Shown here piece by piece: positions 44,029-52,298 of a stretch of DNA of 64,000 bases. A model generated the notes under the pieces. That model saw only the letters and a program-made list of their open reading frames with translations, was not told where the DNA came from and did not search any database. This stretch comes from Fodinibacter sp038258215. Its GTDB lineage: Bacteria; Actinomycetota; Actinomycetes; Actinomycetales; Dermatophilaceae. Position numbers and translations under genes: made by a program. The DNA lies in contig JBBSQC010000012.1 of the NCBI GenBank assembly GCA_038258215.1, positions 27,632-91,631 of the forward strand, in the 5' to 3' direction. Each line of letters starts with the position of its first letter. Positions within the stretch are counted from its first letter, which is position 1.

Positions 44029-44328
44029 TCAGGCAGCGCACTCCCGGCAGACCAGGACGCCGGACTTCTCCGAGGCCAGCTGGCTGCGGTGGTGCACGAG
44101 GAAGCAGCGTGAGCAGGTGAACTCGTCATCCTGGCGCGGGAGCACCCGCACCGAGAGCTCCTCGCCGGAGAGGTCGGCGCCCGGGAGCTCGAAGCCCTCG
44201 GCCTGCTCGGTCTCGTCGACGTCGACGCTCGAGGCGCGCTTGTCGACGCGACGGTTCTTCAGCTCCTCGATGGAGTCCTCGGACATCTCGTCGTCGGTCT
44301 TGCGCGGTGCGTCATAGTCGGTCGCCAT
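44029..44328 (-). CDS. DUF4193 domain-containing protein (zinc-ribbon-like)
   Basis: This 99-residue acidic protein starts MATDYDAPRKTDDEMSEDS and ends with a four-cysteine module: FTCSRCFLVHHRSQL and VLVCRECAA, two C-x2-C pairs that could bind zinc. This matches DUF4193, near-universal in actinobacteria and of unknown role. RNA-polymerase-associated regulators have similar compact zinc ribbons, but I have no evidence for that here. The ATG at 44328 has a GGTGGA-type ribosome site upstream; an in-frame start four codons earlier is less likely. Confidence 0.88.
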   Translation of the reverse strand: MATDYDAPRKTDDEMSEDSIEELKNRRVDKRASSVDVDETEQAEGFELPGADLSGEELSVRVLPRQDDEFTCSRCFLVHHRSQLASEKSGVLVCRECAA

Positions 44329-44461
44329 GCTGATGTCCACCCTTCGTCGGATAACCCGCCGTCACAACGCACGAGGTGTCTCGTTTGTGCCCGCCCTGTG
44401 ACCGTGCGCCGTGATTGTGCACCATCGAGGGCCCTGTCGTCACACCGGGTCCACGGAGCGG

Positions 44462-44479
44462 CTGTCGAAGCCTCGACAG
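44462..44479. other. Perfect intergenic hairpin (7-bp stem, 4-base loop)
   Basis: CTGTCGA-AGCC-TCGACAG lies between the stop of the RCC1 gene (44580) and the start of DUF4193, which are on the same strand. It may end transcription of the RCC1 gene or be a small repetitive palindrome. No T-tract follows. Confidence 0.4.
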
Positions 44480-44579
44480 GGAGGACCGGAAACGTCGGGC
44501 GCGGTCGGTCGTGGGACGGGCTGGGCGAGCACGCAACGGGCCTGCGAGAGCTGAACAAGCTCCTCACGAGCTTGGCGGC

Positions 44580-45785
44580 TCAGGGCTCGACGAGCGCCAC
44601 GCTGTAGTCGTGACCGCCACCCGCCCCCACCACGGTGCCGAAGGACGGCACCGTGTACGGGCTGCGCCGAACCGTCGTGCTGCCGTCACCCAGCTGACCG
44701 CCGACGTTGTCGCCCCAGACCTTCAAGGCCCCGACTTCAGTGATCGTGAGCGTGTGGTCACGGCCGGTCGCGATGTCGGTGGCGCCGGTCAGGCCCGGCA
44801 CGCGGGTGGGGGTGGTCTTCAGCACCTTGGATCCGATGCCCAGCTGGCCGAGGTTGTTCACCCCCCAGGTCATCACCGTGCCGTCATCGAGGACTGCGGT
44901 GCTGAACTTCGCGCCCGCCGACACCGCCACCGCGCTCGAGAAGGTGCCCACCCTCTTCGGGAGCAGGCGGTCGACCTTGGTCCCGTCGCCGATCTGTCCG
45001 TTCTTGTTCCACCCCCACGCCCACACGGTGCCGTCGTTCTTGACGGCCAGCGCGTGGTCCCGGCCACCGGCAATGTCCACGACGCCGCTGAGCCCTGAGG
45101 CCTGGACCGGCACCGTGCTGGATGTCGTCGTGCCGTTGCCGAGCTCACCGTTGTTGTTCAGGCCCCAGGTCCACACCGACCCGTCGGCGCGCAGCGCCAT
45201 GCTGAAGTCGGCTCCCCCGTGCACGGCGACGACGTTGGTGAGGTTCTTGACGTGCACCGGACGAAGGCGCTTGGTCTTCGTCCCGTCGCCGAGCTGCCCC
45301 GCGGCGTTGAAGCCCCACGACATCACGGTCCCGTCAGCCTGCAGCGCCAGCGACCCGTAGTGGTCGGTCGCCACTGCAGTCACGGTGCCGAGCCCGGTGA
45401 CCTTCTGCGGGGACCGCGCGTCGGTCGTGGTGCCGTTCCCGACCTGGCCCTTGGAGTTGTCTCCCCATGCCCACACGTCTCCTGCCGTGTCCAGCGCGAG
45501 CACGTGCTCACGCGCACCCGAGACCTGGACGATCGGCGGCAGGCCCGGGACCTTCCCGAAGGTCAGTCGAGGGTTCGTCGTGCCGTTGCCGAGCTGGCCG
45601 TCGGCGTTGGCACCGGAGGTCCACACCGAACCGTTGACCACTGACGCGGCCTCGCCCAGCTGGGCGGAGGACCGAGTCACGGGAGCCTGGGTCTCACCAG
45701 CCGTCGTGGGATGGGCTGCCGCGGCGCCCGCGCCAGCGACCAGAACCGTGACTCCCACCGCAAGACCCTTGACGAACGGGACCAT
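44580..45785 (-). CDS. Secreted RCC1-repeat beta-propeller protein
   Basis: The 401-residue protein starts at the ATG at 45785 with a Sec signal peptide (VKGLAVGVTVLVAGAGAAAA, cleavage after AHP or just before). The mature part is seven RCC1 repeats with the hallmark W-G-x-N-x-x-G-Q-[LIV]-G-[ND]-G, for example AWGDNSKGQVGNGTTT, SWGFNAAGQLGDGTKTK and TWGLNNNGELGNGTTT. Seven repeats make one closed propeller. RCC1 is best known as a eukaryotic exchange factor; bacterial secreted copies have unknown ligands. GGGAGG precedes the start. It stands alone, flanked by 200-bp spacers. Confidence 0.88.
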   Translation of the reverse strand: MVPFVKGLAVGVTVLVAGAGAAAAHPTTAGETQAPVTRSSAQLGEAASVVNGSVWTSGANADGQLGNGTTNPRLTFGKVPGLPPIVQVSGAREHVLALDTAGDVWAWGDNSKGQVGNGTTTDARSPQKVTGLGTVTAVATDHYGSLALQADGTVMSWGFNAAGQLGDGTKTKRLRPVHVKNLTNVVAVHGGADFSMALRADGSVWTWGLNNNGELGNGTTTSSTVPVQASGLSGVVDIAGGRDHALAVKNDGTVWAWGWNKNGQIGDGTKVDRLLPKRVGTFSSAVAVSAGAKFSTAVLDDGTVMTWGVNNLGQLGIGSKVLKTTPTRVPGLTGATDIATGRDHTLTITEVGALKVWGDNVGGQLGDGSTTVRRSPYTVPSFGTVVGAGGGHDYSVALVEP

Positions 45786-45995
45786 AGCCAACCTCCCACA
45801 CCTGATGCCCGTACCGGTGAACCACACCCGTGCGTGCGCGCCGCCTCGTGAGAGGAAGGATGGCCCGCCGGGGGGTCGCTGTCCACCAGAATGGAGATAT
45901 CCGTCCAACTCCCTGCCACGGGGACCTGCAGTCTGGTCCGGAAACGAGCTCGGAGCCGCCGGGAGCGCGGTGACCGTGGCGCCGTGCGTCGACGC

Positions 45996-46871
45996 TCAGT
46001 GACCCGCCGTCACGTGCCGGCGGGTCAGGTCCCGCACCAGCTCTGCGAAGGTCTCCGCCAGCTCGGGCGCGACGGCGAGGGTGAGGTCCTTGCCGGCACC
46101 TGGGCCCTCGAGTCCACCGACGACCGCCCCGGCCTCCCGCGCGACGAGCTCGGCGGCCGCGCGGTCCCACGCGTTCAGCCCGCTCTCGTAGTAGCCGTCG
46201 AGCCGACCACACGCCACCGCGCACAGGTCGAGCGCGGCGCTCCCGGCCCGGCGGATGTCGCGGATCTGCGGCAGCAGCTCGAGGAGGAGGCGGGCCTGCC
46301 GCTCACGCACCTGCGCGTCGTAGCCGAACCCGGTGCCCACCAGTGCCAACCCCAGGTCGCTGGCTCCCGTCGCGGCCAGCGTCACCGTCCCGGCGTCAGT
46401 CGTCAACCGCGCGCCACCCCCGACGTGGGCGTGGAAGAGCTCTCCGCTCACCGGGTTCAGCACCGCCCCGGCGACACTGCTCCAGCCACCTTCGACCCCC
46501 GGGTCCCCGACCACGGCGGCGACGGACACGGCATACGCCGAGATGCCGTAGAGGTAGTTGGTGGTGCCGTCGATGGGGTCCAGGACCCAGGTGATGCCGG
46601 AGGTGCCGGCGGTCGCTCCCTCCTCCTCCCCGACCACGCCGTCGAGGGGTCGGTGCTCCCCGAGCAGCCGGATGAGGAGCTCCTGGCTGGCCTGGTCCAT
46701 CTCGGTGACGACGTCGGTGCGCGTGGACTTGGCCGAGACCCCGAGGGTGTCGGGACGGTCCTGCACCACCAGGCGTCCGGCCGCACCCGCCACCACGCAC
46801 GCGATCCGCTCGAGGTCGGCGGGATCGACGCCCGCGGGGACCGACGGCATCACGAGGCCCGCGGCGGCCAT
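45996..46871 (-). CDS. Inositol monophosphatase family protein
   Basis: The 291-residue Mg2+-dependent phosphatase shows the family metal motifs GVVGEEEG, WVLDPIDGTTNYLYG and the C-terminal NAWDRAAAELVAREAGAVVG. Substrates could be inositol-1-phosphate (needed for phosphatidylinositol and mycothiol) or related sugar phosphates. The ATG at 46871 shares its first base with the TGA of the ferrochelatase gene, so both belong to one operon. No membrane segment or signal peptide is present. Confidence 0.9.
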   Translation of the reverse strand: MAAAGLVMPSVPAGVDPADLERIACVVAGAAGRLVVQDRPDTLGVSAKSTRTDVVTEMDQASQELLIRLLGEHRPLDGVVGEEEGATAGTSGITWVLDPIDGTTNYLYGISAYAVSVAAVVGDPGVEGGWSSVAGAVLNPVSGELFHAHVGGGARLTTDAGTVTLAATGASDLGLALVGTGFGYDAQVRERQARLLLELLPQIRDIRRAGSAALDLCAVACGRLDGYYESGLNAWDRAAAELVAREAGAVVGGLEGPGAGKDLTLAVAPELAETFAELVRDLTRRHVTAGH

Positions 46872-47974
46872 CAGTCGCTCCCGCACAGGGCGGGCCGCAC
46901 GGTGCGCAGGTTGGGGCAGCACCCCGGGGCGCACACCGACGGACGGACGTCGCCGGGGAGCCAGGTGTCGGGGACGACCACCTCACCCCGGGCCTGGGCG
47001 GCGCGCTCCAGCAGGAGGTCCACCAACCCGGCCACGAACTCCTCGTCGGTGTCGGGGGTGGAGATGCGCAGGAACGGGAGACCCACCTTCGCGGCCGTCG
47101 CGGCGGCCTCGGTGTCGAGGTCTTGGATCACCTCCATGTGGTCCGAGACGAAGCCGATCGCGAGGACCACCACCGGCCCGTCACCCTCCGCCGCGAGCTC
47201 CTCGATGCGATCGTTGACGTCCGGCTCGAGCCAGAGCTGGGTCGGCGGCCCGGACCGGGAGCAGAAGACGAGCTCGCCGGAGAGGTCGGTGCCCAGCTCG
47301 AGGTTGGCCTCGGCGGTGACCCGCTGGAGCAGCCGGAGGTGCTGGTCGACGTAGAGGTTGCCCTCGCCGTCGCCCGGGCCGGACGTGTCATCCATGGCGA
47401 GCGGGATGGAGTGGGTCACGAAGAGCAGGCGGGCCGTGCCCGGGTCCGCCAGCCCGCGCAGCCCCCGGACCAGGGCCCTGGTCCAGGCGCGCCCGAGCGA
47501 CGGGTGCGCGGCATACGGCCGGACCTTGTCGACCACCAGCCCGTCCGCGGCCGGGCCGACCTCCTCGACGGCAGCGGCGAGGTCCTCGCGGTACTGTCGA
47601 CAGGAGGAGTAGCACGAGTAGGCGCTGGTGAGCAGGGCGAGCACCGAGCGCGCCTCCAGCTCGAGCGCCTCCCGCACGGCATCCGCGAAGAAGGGTGCGG
47701 AGTTCCGGTTGCCCCAGACCACCGGCACGTCGATGCCGCGACGGTCCAGCTCCGCCCGCAGGCGCACCAGCAGGTCGCGGTTCAGGTCGTTGATCGGGCT
47801 GCGGCCCCCACGGTCGAAGTAGTGCTCGCCGACCGCGACCAGGCGTTCCTCAGGGATGTCGCGACCCGCGGTCACCCGGCGGAGGAAGGGGACCACCTCC
47901 TCGGGCGCCTCAGGGCCTCCGAACGAGCCCAGCAGTACGACGTCGTAGGGGGTGAGGTCGGCGGTCGGTGTCAT
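46871..47974 (-). CDS. hemH: Coproporphyrin/protoporphyrin ferrochelatase
   Basis: The 367-residue enzyme inserts Fe2+ into a porphyrin; in Gram-positive bacteria the substrate is coproporphyrin III. Motifs include VVLLGSFGGPEAPEEV, LTSAYSCYSSCRQYREDL (active-site region), THSIPLAM (catalytic His) and IGFVSDHMEVI. Cysteines in ELVFCSRSG and a C-terminal SVCAPGCCPNLRTV suggest the 2Fe-2S cluster known in actinobacterial enzymes. The ATG at 47974 is preceded at six bases by TACCGT, so it is probably leaderless. It is divergent from sepH. Confidence 0.92.
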   Translation of the reverse strand: MTPTADLTPYDVVLLGSFGGPEAPEEVVPFLRRVTAGRDIPEERLVAVGEHYFDRGGRSPINDLNRDLLVRLRAELDRRGIDVPVVWGNRNSAPFFADAVREALELEARSVLALLTSAYSCYSSCRQYREDLAAAVEEVGPAADGLVVDKVRPYAAHPSLGRAWTRALVRGLRGLADPGTARLLFVTHSIPLAMDDTSGPGDGEGNLYVDQHLRLLQRVTAEANLELGTDLSGELVFCSRSGPPTQLWLEPDVNDRIEELAAEGDGPVVVLAIGFVSDHMEVIQDLDTEAAATAAKVGLPFLRISTPDTDEEFVAGLVDLLLERAAQARGEVVVPDTWLPGDVRPSVCAPGCCPNLRTVRPALCGSD

Positions 47975-48084
47975 GGGCCAACGGTAGCCCGCGCATTACC
48001 CGACGCCTCGGCGTGGTATCCCCGATACGGGGGTGCGAGGTGGCATCGTCTGGTGCTGACGACGAGCAACACCGGGAGCCCGAC

Positions 48085-49449
48085 ATGCACGACCTTCGCC
48101 TCATCGGCGTCCACGAGGACGGCCAGTACCTCCTGCTCGCCGACGCCGAAGGTGCTCGTTTTCGCGTGCCCCTCGACGACGCCCTGCGGGCGGCCGCGCG
48201 CCGTGACCGGGCCCGTCTCGGGCAGCTCCAGATCGAGATCGACGGGGGGCTGCGGCCCCGCGAGGTGCAGGCGATGATCCGTCGTGGGCTGTCCACCGAG
48301 GAGGTCGCGGACCGGGCCGGGTGGACGGTGGAGAAGGTCCGGCGCTTCGAGGGCCCGGTGCTGGCCGAGCGCGAGTACGTCGCCCGCACCGCACGCGAGT
48401 GCGCCGTGGGGAGCCGGGGCTCGGGCCCCGTCACGCTGTCCAAGCGGGTCGCCGAGCGGCTCCGCGACCGCGGGGTGGACCGTGACGTCGCCGAGTGGGA
48501 CTCTGCTCGCGACGAGGAGGGCGTCTGGTCGTTGATGATGACCTTCCCCGCCGGTGGGCGTCAGCGCACCGCGACCTGGTCCTACGAGCCTCTGGGGGGC
48601 TCGGTGACCGCCACCAACGACGAGGCGCGGTGGATGAGCGAGGAGGCCGCCCCCAGCCGGGTCATTCCCACCCCGCACCGGGCCGACGGCTCTGACGAGC
48701 TCGACGTGTACGACCTCGACGCCGACGGTGGCATCGAGCGCCAGGACGCTGCGCGGCCAACCCAGGAGCCGATCGACCTGATGGCCGCGATGCGTGAGCA
48801 CAGCGCCCGGGGACGCCGAGGCCGTCGGCGGTCCTCGCCGGCCCACCCCCCGGGTGAGGGGCGCACTCGACACGACGCCCTTCCGCTGGAGGATCTGGCC
48901 GTTCCAGCGACCGACGTAGGCCCGCCGCCCGCCGCCCGTGGCCGCAACACGGTGTCCCAGCACCTCGACTCCGACGACTCCGACCACTCCGCTGACGCCA
49001 CTGATGTCACTGACGTCGCTGGCTCCGATGGCCTCGACGAGGCGCTGGTGGGTGGCTGGCCGGAGGACCAGGGCGCCGACATGGCCCTCGGCGATGAGGT
49101 GGTCGAGCCGGCCGACGCGATCGAGGTGCCCGGGCCGTTGAACGCCTCATCCGATGCCGAGGGTGACGACGCCACCGGTTCCCCGTACGGCACCGACGAT
49201 TCCGTAGAGCCGGGATTCGACGCGTCGGGGGCCGACGCCGAGCCTGACGCCGCGCAGCCCCCCGACGATGGGCCGGTCGTCGAGGTCGAGCGGATGACTG
49301 TCGGTGCGCAGGCCAGCGCGGACGAGGACGACACGGACGCGCAGCCTCAGGGCCCGGTGCGACGCTCCGGTGGAGGGCGCAAGGGGCGTCCGAGCGTCCC
49401 CAGCTGGGACGACATCGTGTTCGGGACGCGCGGGGGCGGGCCGGCCTGA
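48085..49449 (+). CDS. sepH: Septation protein SepH (DUF3071)
   Basis: The 454-residue protein begins MHDLRLIGVHEDGQYLLLAD, the DUF3071 domain (about residues 1-165) with its HTH (MIRRGLSTEEVADRAGWTVE) and KVRRFEGPVLAEREYVA. In Streptomyces and mycobacteria SepH binds FtsZ and promotes Z-ring assembly. The C-terminal 280 residues are acidic and disordered, with a conserved basic-to-GRPSVPSWDDIVFGTR end. GGGAG precedes the ATG. It is divergent from hemH and convergent with tdk across a repeat-rich spacer. Confidence 0.92.
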   Translation: MHDLRLIGVHEDGQYLLLADAEGARFRVPLDDALRAAARRDRARLGQLQIEIDGGLRPREVQAMIRRGLSTEEVADRAGWTVEKVRRFEGPVLAEREYVARTARECAVGSRGSGPVTLSKRVAERLRDRGVDRDVAEWDSARDEEGVWSLMMTFPAGGRQRTATWSYEPLGGSVTATNDEARWMSEEAAPSRVIPTPHRADGSDELDVYDLDADGGIERQDAARPTQEPIDLMAAMREHSARGRRGRRRSSPAHPPGEGRTRHDALPLEDLAVPATDVGPPPAARGRNTVSQHLDSDDSDHSADATDVTDVAGSDGLDEALVGGWPEDQGADMALGDEVVEPADAIEVPGPLNASSDAEGDDATGSPYGTDDSVEPGFDASGADAEPDAAQPPDDGPVVEVERMTVGAQASADEDDTDAQPQGPVRRSGGGRKGRPSVPSWDDIVFGTRGGGPA

Positions 49450-49520
49450 CCCCCAGCCCCCCAGCCCCCCAGCCCCCCAGCCCCCCAGCCCCCCAGCCCC
49501 CCAGCCCCCCAGCCCCCCAG
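49450..49520. repeat. Octamer tandem repeat, CCCCCCAG x8 (plus one 7-mer)
   Basis: Starting on the base after the sepH stop, one CCCCCAG unit is followed by eight perfect CCCCCCAG units. Such homogeneous octamers are prone to slipped-strand length change. It is non-coding on the plus strand; the minus strand would read as Gly/Trp/Ala/Leu repeats but no gene fits. Confidence 0.9.
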
Positions 49521-49547
49521 CCCGTGAGCCTTCGATCCTCGGCTCGG

Positions 49548-49633
49548 GGTTTGGACGCCATGGTGGCCAAATCCTGGGTCCATGTCCAAAGATGAACGCC
49601 ATCCCACGGTTTGAGCACCATGGTGGTCAAACC
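49548..49633. repeat. Two related palindromes centred on CCATGG, 60 bp apart
   Basis: One copy is centred at 49560/49561 and a better one at 49620/49621, where GGTTTGAGCACCA pairs with TGGTGGTCAAACC with one mismatch in 13 pairs. Both keep TTTG and CAAA arms and the ATG centre. A partial third copy lies around 49578-49590. Confidence 0.65.
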
Positions 49634-49650
49634 ATGAGCGGGTCCGGCCG

Positions 49651-49718
49651 TGATCCAACCGGACGGATGGTTCGGGCCGTGAGCAGGTCCCGGCGTGATC
49701 CAACCGGACGGATGGTTC
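49651..49718. repeat. Direct repeat, two 23-bp copies with a 45-bp period
   Basis: TGATCCAACCGGACGGATGG followed by TTC occurs at 49651-49673 and again at 49696-49718. The second copy ends over the tdk stop codon. The unit is itself partly symmetrical. Confidence 0.8.
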
Positions 49719-50394
49719 AGGCCGGGGGCGGCACCGGGCAGACGTCGAGGTCGAAGGGGAGGGTGTCCGGTGAGATGGATGCCGCGCGCGCCGCGTGGCT
49801 GTTCATCCGGCGCATGTAGTGACGTCGGCAGAGCACCTCGTACTCCACGAGTGCCTGGTTCGCCTCCGAGGTGTCGCCGACGACCACCTGCTCACCCTCG
49901 ATCACCATGACGCCGTCGACGATGCGGGCGTTGTGCGTCGCCGTCCGCCCGCACCAGCACAGGGCCTCCACCTGGAGGAGCTGCACCCGGTCCGCGAGCT
50001 CGATGAGGCGCCTGGACCCTGGGAACAGCTCGGTGCGGAAGTCGGCGGTGATCCCGAACGCGTGCACGTCGATACCCATCTCGTCGACCACCCGGGCGAG
50101 CTGCTCGACCTGGTCCGGGGTGTAGAACTGCGCCTCGTCACAGATGAGGTAGTCGACCCGCGCCCCCGAGGTGAGCCGCTGGACCACGACGTCCCAGAAG
50201 TCCAGCGCGTCATCGACCTCGATGGCCGACGTCGAGAGCCCCAGCCGCGAGGACAGCACCGAGTCCCCCATGCGGTCGAGCTTGGTGAAGATCAGCCCCT
50301 GCCGCCCGCGGACGCTGTTGTTGTGGTCCATCTGGAGGGCAAGCGTCGACTTGCCGCAGTCCATCGTGCCCGAGAAGAAGACCAGATCCGCCAC
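49717..50394 (-). CDS. tdk: Thymidine kinase
   Basis: The 225-residue type II thymidine kinase phosphorylates thymidine to dTMP with ATP. The P-loop FFSGTMDCGKSTLALQ is at residues about 6-20, the DEAQFY motif at about 90 provides the catalytic acid, and zinc-binding cysteines appear in LCWCGRTATHNAR and CRRHYM. The GTG at 50394 (VADLVFFSGT) gives the standard family start; it is 11 bases after the phosphodiesterase stop. The 3' end reaches into the direct repeats of the spacer. Confidence 0.93.
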   Translation of the reverse strand: MADLVFFSGTMDCGKSTLALQMDHNNSVRGRQGLIFTKLDRMGDSVLSSRLGLSTSAIEVDDALDFWDVVVQRLTSGARVDYLICDEAQFYTPDQVEQLARVVDEMGIDVHAFGITADFRTELFPGSRRLIELADRVQLLQVEALCWCGRTATHNARIVDGVMVIEGEQVVVGDTSEANQALVEYEVLCRRHYMRRMNSHAARAASISPDTLPFDLDVCPVPPPA

Positions 50395-50405
50395 GAGCGC
50401 ACACC

Positions 50406-51641
50406 CTAGGCGACGGACGCTGACGGGACGTGCACGAGCGGGACCGCCACCTCGTCGTCGCTCAGCGATCCGTGCAGACCGATCAGGGCCAGGAGCTCGG
50501 GGCGGGCCCGGCGGGAGTCCACCACCGCGTGCCGCCCCTGCATCGCCACCACGACGTCGCCGACCCGGGGCAGGTTGTCCGGCGACACCGGGCCGAACCA
50601 CCCGGCGCCGACGGCCTCCGCGCGCGAGAGCACCTGGGCGGTGTCACCCAGCACGCCCCGCCACGCCGCCAGCACGTCGTCGAGGGCCCCGCGCTCGACG
50701 TACAGCTGCGGCGCCCTCGCCTCGGCGGTGACGTGCCGCACCCCGGACGCGAGCCGCGGGTCGTGTGCGACGTCGAGGCGCACCTCGTGCGGCACGTCGA
50801 CCATGCCGTGGTCGGCGGTGACGGTGAGTGCACAGTCCGGCGGGAGTGAGGCCGCCAGCCGGGACAGCTCGCGGTCCACGGACTCCAGCTCGTCCCCCCA
50901 CTGCCACGAGTCGCAGCCGTGCACGTGACCCACCTTGTCCAGGTCCCCCCAGTACAGGTGCACGAGCGAGCGAGCGCTGGCTCGCACCGCCCGCACCGTG
51001 GCGTCGACGCGGTCGGCCAGCGAGGATGCCGCCAGGAAGCGACCACCGCGCAGCGCCGCGTTGGTCAGCCCGGACCCGTCGAAGAAGCGCGGGCCGACGC
51101 GTGCGACGTCGACCCCGTTGCGCGCCATGACCTCGAAGACCGTCTCGTGGGGTTGCCACGCACGAGGGTCGGGCCCGTCCTCCCACGACAGCTCGTTGAG
51201 GAGCCGGTCCGCCCCGGGCACCAGCACCTCGTAGCCGAGCATCCCGTGGGCTCCCGCCGCCAGGCCGGTACCGAAGCTGCCCATGGCCGTCGCCGTGGTC
51301 GACGGGAAGCCGCTGGAGAGCCGAGTGGTCGCCGCGAGGTGGGCGCGCAGCCACGGCGCGTGGCCTGCTCGCCGGGCCAGCAGGTCATGGCCGAGGCCGT
51401 CGACGAGCACGACGACGGCCCTTCGCGCCGGTGGCAGGTCGAGCCCTGTGTATGCCGCGCCGTCACCGTCACCCGCACCCTCCAGGTCCGGGCGACCCCA
51501 GGGCACACCGAGACTGAGGGCGACACTCGGCAGGACGTCGGAGAGGGCCGGTCCCGGGCCGACCGGGGGCTGGGTGGAGGCGTCGCCGGTGGACGGCCCC
51601 AGGTCGCCCGTGGCGGGCAGGCGTCCGCCCGTGGACGGCAT
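50406..51641 (-). CDS. Alkaline phosphatase/nucleotide pyrophosphatase family protein
   Basis: The 411-residue protein is a type I phosphodiesterase/nucleotide pyrophosphatase-like enzyme: RAVVVLVDGLGHDLLARRAG (first metal ligand Asp), the nucleophile region SGFPSTTATAMGSFGTGLAAGAHG, LYWGDLDKVGHVHG and TADHGMVDVP with the remaining metal ligands. Members hydrolyse phosphodiester or pyrophosphate bonds. No signal peptide is visible. The ATG at 51641 is nine bases after the DUF5998 stop, making a DUF5998-phosphodiesterase-tdk operon. Confidence 0.87.
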   Translation of the reverse strand: MPSTGGRLPATGDLGPSTGDASTQPPVGPGPALSDVLPSVALSLGVPWGRPDLEGAGDGDGAAYTGLDLPPARRAVVVLVDGLGHDLLARRAGHAPWLRAHLAATTRLSSGFPSTTATAMGSFGTGLAAGAHGMLGYEVLVPGADRLLNELSWEDGPDPRAWQPHETVFEVMARNGVDVARVGPRFFDGSGLTNAALRGGRFLAASSLADRVDATVRAVRASARSLVHLYWGDLDKVGHVHGCDSWQWGDELESVDRELSRLAASLPPDCALTVTADHGMVDVPHEVRLDVAHDPRLASGVRHVTAEARAPQLYVERGALDDVLAAWRGVLGDTAQVLSRAEAVGAGWFGPVSPDNLPRVGDVVVAMQGRHAVVDSRRARPELLALIGLHGSLSDDEVAVPLVHVPSASVA

Positions 51642-51649
51642 CCGGACGC

Positions 51650-52276
51650 TCAGCCCTGACCGATGGCGGCCGAGAGGTCCCGGGCGAACACGAGAGCGTG
51701 GGACAGGGCGTCGGTGCCGTCGGCGGTGGCCGAGATGCGCAGCGCGATGTCGTCGCCGGTGACGGTGCCCTCGTAGCCGTGGTCCCCTTCGCACTCGGGG
51801 TCCGAGCAGGCGGCGGGCACGAGGTCGAGGCGCGCGACGGTGCCCCAGCCCAGGGTGAGGGTGATCTCCCGGCCCAGGCTTCCGGGAACGTAGTGCTGCG
51901 GGTCCTCGACGACGTGGGTGAGCATCACGCCGCGGACGGCGGACAGTGGGATGGACTCGGTCGTGGCTGTCGCGACGTCCTGCGGTGCGGGCGGATCGTC
52001 GGCGTGGTCGTCGGCGTGCCCGATGAGCAGCCGGCTGCCGGTGAGGACGAGCACCGTGATGTGCCGGCGGACGACGTCGCGGTCGAAGGTGGTCTCGAGG
52101 TGCACGAGGTGGTTCTCGATCGGCTCGCCGACGAGGGCTGCGGCCACCACGTCGGCGACGAGCGCCGGGTAGTAGCCGGCACGGTCGATCGCGGACATCA
52201 GGTCCGGGGGAAGGGTGGGGGCGGTGCCGGGCGAGCTCGCTCCGGGGGCTCCGCTGCTCAGGGATCCACTACTCAT
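51650..52276 (-). CDS. DUF5998 family protein
   Basis: The 208-residue protein contains AIDRAGYYPALVADVVAAAL, HLVHLETTFDRDVVRRHITV, LVLTGSRLLIGHADDH and a CSDPECEGDHGYEGTVTGDD segment with two cysteines, matching an actinobacterial family of unknown function. Its beta-rich middle resembles PH-like folds. A CACAAT box lies six bases before the ATG at 52276, pointing to leaderless expression. It heads the operon with the phosphodiesterase and tdk. Confidence 0.82.
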   Translation of the reverse strand: MSSGSLSSGAPGASSPGTAPTLPPDLMSAIDRAGYYPALVADVVAAALVGEPIENHLVHLETTFDRDVVRRHITVLVLTGSRLLIGHADDHADDPPAPQDVATATTESIPLSAVRGVMLTHVVEDPQHYVPGSLGREITLTLGWGTVARLDLVPAACSDPECEGDHGYEGTVTGDDIALRISATADGTDALSHALVFARDLSAAIGQG

Positions 52277-52298
52277 GGGTCCATTGTGCCCGCCGCCC

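Noticed and set aside
49450..49520. Possible CRISPR-like array
   Set aside because: Units are 8-bp contiguous tandem repeats with no spacers, and no cas genes are present.
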